In this document: piece after piece, positions 25,221-26,671 of the stretch | How the letters are laid out: every line of letters begins with the position of its first letter | Numbering within the stretch: position 1 is the stretch's first letter | DNA from: Desulfobulbus sp. | Lineage (GTDB): Bacteria; Desulfobacterota; Desulfobulbia; Desulfobulbales; Desulfobulbaceae | Assembly: GCA_028684915.1 (NCBI GenBank) | Contig: JAQUEZ010000076.1 | Span: forward strand, 1-26,671 | Reading direction: 5' to 3' | Length of the DNA stretch: 26,671 nucleotides | Notes under the pieces: model-generated | Databases searched by the model: none | The model's input: only the letters and a program-made list of their open reading frames with translations | What the model was told of the DNA's origin: nothing | Translations under genes and position numbers: made by a program

Positions 25221-26024
25221 ATGAGTCTTGAAATTGTGGCGATGTATCTCGCAGTCGGTGCATTCGCCGGTGTAATCGCTGGGTTGCTTGGCGTGGGAGG
25301 GGGGTTGGTCATTGTTCCCATTTTGGCTATTTGTTTTCCGTTACAGGGCATTGATCCTGCGCAGGTGATGCATCTGGCGTTGGGAACGTCGTTAGCCAGT
25401 ATTATATTCACATCTCTATCAAGTCTGTTGGCGCACAATCGTCGAGGTGCTGTTGATTGGCCCATTTTCCGTCGCATTGTACCAGGGGTTTTACTTGGTA
25501 CTTTTTGTGGCGCCTTGGTGGCCTCGCACCTTTCGACTGGATTTCTTAAAGGATTTTTTTGTGTCTTCCTCTACACGGCGGCAACCCAGATGTTTTTTGG
25601 GAAAAAGCCTAAGGCCTCTCGAGAATTACCGGTAGGTCCCGGTATGTTTGGTGTGGGATCGGTCATTGGTGTCGTTTCAGCTCTTGTTGGTATTGGTGGA
25701 GGCTCCTTGTCGGTCCCTTTTTTCATATGGTGTAACGTGACGGCCCATCGGGCTATAGGCACGTCGGCAGCGGTTGGTCTCCCCCTGGCTTTAGCCGGGG
25801 CGCTCGGGTACATCCTCAATAATCCCGATGCTAGTGGTTTGCCTCACTATAGTTTGGGTTATATCTATCTGCCAGCACTTGCGGGGATTGTCTGCGCTTC
25901 GGTGTGCACTGCACCTTTGGGAGCGAAATTGGCTCATGCCCTGCCTGTGGATAAACTTAAACGTATATTTTCTCTCTTTCTTTATGTCATCGCCACCAAG
26001 ATGGTGTGGAGTCTGGTTTCGTAA
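25221..26024 (+). CDS. TauE/SafE (TSUP) family permease, copy 2
   Basis: 267 residues, collinear with the product of 23469-24272 and about three-quarters identical by eye, without gaps. Both family motifs are kept (GLLGVGGGLVIVP and ALVGIGGGSLSVP). GGAGGAGC directly before the ATG is a strong ribosome site. It follows the GntR gene by about 95 bases, with a hairpin between, so it may be read through from that gene. No FadR-type palindrome lies in front of it, unlike the first copy. The pair must derive from a local duplication; different regulation or substrate is plausible. Substrate unknown. Confidence 0.9.
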   Translation: MSLEIVAMYLAVGAFAGVIAGLLGVGGGLVIVPILAICFPLQGIDPAQVMHLALGTSLASIIFTSLSSLLAHNRRGAVDWPIFRRIVPGVLLGTFCGALVASHLSTGFLKGFFCVFLYTAATQMFFGKKPKASRELPVGPGMFGVGSVIGVVSALVGIGGGSLSVPFFIWCNVTAHRAIGTSAAVGLPLALAGALGYILNNPDASGLPHYSLGYIYLPALAGIVCASVCTAPLGAKLAHALPVDKLKRIFSLFLYVIATKMVWSLVS

Positions 26025-26047
26025 GGGTTTGATTATCTGTTTGTTGA

Positions 26048-26088
26048 AAGCGCTGCAGGTTCCAGGTTTGGGCTTCAGCGCTTCTTTT
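26048..26088 (+). terminator. Intrinsic terminator after the second TauE gene
   Basis: AAGCGCTG (26048-26055) pairs perfectly with CAGCGCTT (26076-26083) and is followed by CTTTT. It begins 23 bases after the permease stop codon and closes the permease-regulator-permease cassette. Confidence 0.7.
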
Positions 26089-26197
26089 GGGGGGAAGAGA
26101 TGTCCTCTTTGAATGGGTAGACAAAATAACTCTATTTCTTGCCTTACCCTGCCAGGTTGCCTAGCCTACTACCACACTCTTTCCCTGTTGGACTCTA

Positions 26198-26232
26198 ATT
26201 GTCGTTCTCTTAAAAAATTTAGAGATCGACGT
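26198..26232 (-). repeat. Interspersed intergenic repeat, copy C
   Basis: On the minus strand it reads ACGTCGAT ... T6 ... GAGAACGACAAT, matching copy A at 31 of 36 aligned positions. It lies between the terminator of the permease cassette and the RNase T2 remnant. Confidence 0.65.
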
Positions 26233-26324
26233 TCAGATTTTTGTAAATTGCTGTTTTTTGCAACCTGAAATTCCGAGTTGATTTTTTGCGAGGCAATCTA
26301 TGTTTACAAACAAGGAGGGGGCGT

Positions 26325-26555
26325 ATGCGCTGGTTTTGGCGAATATCATTGGTATTGTTGTTTGGTATCGTTGAGGCCAATGCCGATAACGGTAAGGCCT
26401 GTCGACAAGCGGATCTCTATGAGAGTTATGTGCTCGCCATGAACTGGCAACCTGGTTTTTGTGAACATGTACAGGGGAATAGCCATAAACCTGAATGCAG
26501 GGATATGGCCAGTAGTACGCTGAACATCGATCACTTGCCCCTACATAGTGCCTGA
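26325..26555 (+). pseudogene. Truncated ribonuclease T2 gene (N-terminal part only)
   Basis: The start ATG at 26325 has a strong AAGGAGG eight bases upstream. The 76 codons give a signal peptide (RWFWRISLVLLFGIVEANA) and then YVLAMNWQPGFCEH and KPEC, which match the beginning of RNase T2 family proteins (YVLALSWxPxFC...xEC). The next family landmark, the catalytic HGLWP, should follow; instead the frame reads DHLPLHSA and stops. Bases just after the stop (CCTGAACGAAAAC) look like a shifted PNEN continuation, so a small deletion or substitution at the active-site motif is likely. Without the catalytic His box the product would be inactive. I could not follow the rest of the family in any frame to the window edge. 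Confidence 0.62.
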
Positions 26556-26592
26556 ACGAAAACCATATTTTTTAGCAAAAAGTCTTGCTTGC

Positions 26593-26671
26593 TTAACGGC
26601 GAACCATGCGGAGAGCTTTCTTTCCGAGAGCATTTTTTGTTTCCACCAGTTCGGACATGATAACATTTCTC
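26593..26671 (-). CDS. Possible C-terminal end of a gene entering from the right edge
   Basis: A minus-strand frame is open from the window edge to a TAA at 26593-26595 and encodes about 25 residues ending GKKALRMVRR. The Lys/Arg-rich end looks like a normal protein terminus, but the stretch is too short to identify and overlaps the region where the RNase T2 gene would have continued. Confidence 0.28.
   Translation of the reverse strand, partial: RNVIMSELVETKNALGKKALRMVRR

Larger units (their letters stand above)
26025..26324. other. Intergenic region after the second TauE gene
   Basis: About 300 bases with no gene. It holds an intrinsic terminator close to the permease stop, repeat copy C (26198-26232), and a T-rich leader before the RNase T2 remnant. 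Confidence 0.55.

Overview
The window reads as chromosomal DNA of a Gram-negative, probably anaerobic bacterium. The best guess is a sulfate-reducer-like member of the Desulfobulbales (Desulfobacterota). This is inferred from the fused DUF3683/FAD/Fe-S oxidoreductase, the abundance of two-component and chemotaxis genes and the mid-range GC; no rRNA, tRNA or other phylogenetic marker is present. There is no CRISPR array and no phage module.

Layout. (1) 1-4618, plus strand: the 3' part of an Old Yellow Enzyme gene, a class I methyltransferase, a gene-poor gap, and polyphosphate kinase ppk1. (2) 4774-10009, minus strand: a periplasmic family-3 solute-binding protein, a small secreted Tyr/Pro/His-rich protein, and a 1214-residue flavin/iron-sulfur oxidoreductase of the D-lactate/glycolate dehydrogenase type. 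(3) 10524-19017, minus strand: a CPA2 (Kef/YbaL-like) cation/proton antiporter, a receiver-PAS-PAS histidine kinase, a chemoreceptor translationally coupled to a small unrecognised protein, and an NtrC-type sigma-54 activator. (4) 19261-23100, minus strand: a secreted serralysin-like RTX metalloprotease that probably starts at TTG, a histidine kinase tail cut off exactly at an insertion sequence, and an IS4-family element whose transposase carries two frameshifts. (5) 23469-26671: two TauE/SafE permeases, about three-quarters identical, flanking a FadR-type GntR regulator. Palindromic operator-like sites lie before the first permease and before the regulator. The window ends with the broken start of an RNase T2 gene and perhaps the tail of a minus-strand gene.

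How the parts fit. The clearest local circuit is the permease-regulator-permease cassette: three ATTGGT-N2-ACCAAT type sites suggest that the GntR protein represses itself and the first permease. The second recurring theme is signalling (kinase, chemoreceptor, sigma-54 activator), but no direct link between these genes can be shown from the sequence. The interval 21.2-23.1 kb and the right edge carry decayed genes. A roughly 36-bp repeat in three intergenic places (about 21.46, 25.16 and 26.2 kb) points to small mobile-element relics or a shared regulatory element.
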